A stretch of 6,499 bases of DNA from an uncultured Collinsella sp. GTDB lineage: Bacteria; Actinomycetota; Coriobacteriia; Coriobacteriales; Coriobacteriaceae. Every line of letters starts with the position of its first letter. Within the stretch, counting starts at the first letter, position 1. The stretch is taken from positions 1 to 6,499 of the forward strand of contig CAKURW010000062.1 in the NCBI GenBank assembly GCA_934675795.1, written 5' to 3'. Below are positions 5,723-6,499 of this stretch, one piece after another. Under the pieces are notes generated by a model. That model was not told the DNA's origin, ran no database searches, and saw nothing but the letters and a program-made list of their open reading frames with translations. The translations under genes and the position numbers were made by a program.

Positions 5723-5780
5723 GATTGCGTCTGCAAGAAGTCTAGCAAGAAACAGCCTCCACTGCACACGCAAGTCCGAT

Positions 5781-5818
5781 AAACAAAAACGCATCCGTCC
5801 TAGTCTAAGACGGATGCG
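5781..5818 (-). terminator. Intrinsic terminator after the PfkB-family kinase gene
   Basis: CGCATCCGTC (5790-5799) and GACGGATGCG (5809-5818) form a perfect 10-bp stem with a 9-nt loop. On the minus strand the stem is followed by TTTTTGTTTA. It lies 33 bp beyond the stop of the sugar kinase gene and upstream of the CCA-enzyme gene, so it ends the kinase transcript. On the plus strand the tail is AAATAATC, not a U-tract, so termination appears to be one-way. Confidence 0.9.
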
Positions 5819-5851
5819 AAATAATCAAACTATTCAGACAAGGTGCCGGAA

Positions 5852-6499
5852 CTAGCAGACCTGGCGAACCTCGATGTGCTTCTTATATTCGTCCACCTTG
5901 GCAAAATCGCCCAGACCGGGGCACTCGACCACGTTGGCGCCGGTGGCCATCGAAAGACGCAAGGCATCCTCGACGCGCTCGGGGGCGTCGTGCCACACGG
6001 ACAAGAAGGCAGCGAGCGAGGAATCGCCGGCGCACACCGTCGACAGCAGCTTGACGTCGAAGGTGCGGTTGGCAAACCAGATATGCTCGCCGTTGGAGAA
6101 GTACGCGCCGTCGCCACCGAGGGTCAGCAGCACGTTCTTGGCGCCCTTGGCGTGCAGATCGGCCATCGCGCCCTTGACGGACTCGTCGTCGCCACCGCTC
6201 ACCTTGATGCCAAAGATGTCGAGCAGCTCGTCATCATTGGGCTTGATCAGCAGCGGCTCCATGGCAATGAGGTCTGCCAGCTGATGGCTCGAGATATCGA
6301 GGACGAACTCGGCCCCCTTGGCCTTGACGCGGCGCAGGACCTCGGCCAGGAAGCCCTCGGAAGTGTTGGGAGGCAGCGAGCCGCTGATGACCAAGCAGGT
6401 CATGTCATCGAGCGAATCGACGAGCTCAAACATCTCCTGCTCGTTGGCCTCGTTGATGGCGGCACCGGCGTTGACCATGTTGTACTCGGTGTCGGGGCC
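5852..6499 (-). CDS. PfkB-family hexose kinase (1-phosphofructokinase type), C-terminal part
   Basis: The last 215 residues are visible. Coding sequence stays open to the window edge (residues GPDTEYN precede the first in-window Met), so the true start lies to the right. The family is clear from VISGSLPPN, the KPNDDELLDIFG segment, LLTLGGDGAYF and the ATP/anion-hole motif STVCAGDSSLAAFL, with AGD carrying the catalytic Asp. KPNxxEL plus LPP is typical of the FruK/LacC branch, which phosphorylates fructose 1-phosphate or tagatose 6-phosphate with ATP in the cytoplasm. The first Gly of the usual GAGD is Cys here (codon 6032-6034). The protein ends in EVRQVC, followed by a strong terminator. FruK is the best guess, but no PTS or regulator gene is visible to settle the substrate. 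Confidence 0.88.
   Translation of the reverse strand, partial: GPDTEYNMVNAGAAINEANEQEMFELVDSLDDMTCLVISGSLPPNTSEGFLAEVLRRVKAKGAEFVLDISSHQLADLIAMEPLLIKPNDDELLDIFGIKVSGGDDESVKGAMADLHAKGAKNVLLTLGGDGAYFSNGEHIWFANRTFDVKLLSTVCAGDSSLAAFLSVWHDAPERVEDALRLSMATGANVVECPGLGDFAKVDEYKKHIEVRQVC

Noticed and set aside
4482..5855. Long plus-strand open frame of about 457 codons opposite the CCA-enzyme gene
   Set aside because: It lacks any known motif and lies exactly antisense to a gene with every class II CCA-enzyme motif. It is a codon-bias shadow.

Overview
The window is GC-rich bacterial chromosome. The style of its genes (a CCA-adding enzyme with an HD domain, a YbhN-like membrane protein, an extended siderophore-type ABC ATPase) and the IS3-like fragment suggest an actinobacterial gut anaerobe of the Coriobacteriia, most likely Collinsella-like. 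This placement is inferred from recognising the protein families; no search was run.

Layout. Positions 1-1482 (+) hold the end of a FecCD-type iron/cobalamin ABC permease. Its ATPase follows directly and carries an unusual C-terminal extra domain. Positions 1498-1590 are a short relic of an IS3-family transposase, wedged between the ATPase gene and the convergent TetR-family regulator gene (1593-2204, -). Upstream of the regulator is a perfect 7-bp inverted repeat (2248-2271), a candidate operator. Next, also on the minus strand, is a polytopic membrane protein of the lysylphosphatidylglycerol-synthase/flippase-like family (2321-3628).

Positions 3731-4017 form a small tRNA unit read on the minus strand: a good promoter (TTGCGC, 17 bp, TAATAT), two identical tRNA-Glu(CTC) genes 22 bp apart, and a strong intrinsic terminator. 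Beyond its promoter lies the most striking structure in the window, a 214-bp element at 4084-4297. It is made of two nested perfect inverted repeats (38-bp outer arms, 34-bp inner arms). All four arms carry the same 12-bp core TGGGACGGGGCT but have different, self-complementary flanks. Its outer arm supplies the stop codon of the adjacent CCA tRNA nucleotidyltransferase gene (4293-5687, -). The right end holds an intrinsic terminator and the C-terminal part of a PfkB-family sugar kinase (1-phosphofructokinase type) that runs off the window.

The permease and ATPase work together in iron-complex or cobalamin uptake. The tRNAs and the CCA enzyme share a theme of tRNA maturation but are separate transcription units, and these two tRNAs already encode their CCA ends. 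The other genes look like independent housekeeping units. The most likely under-described item is the nested palindromic element.
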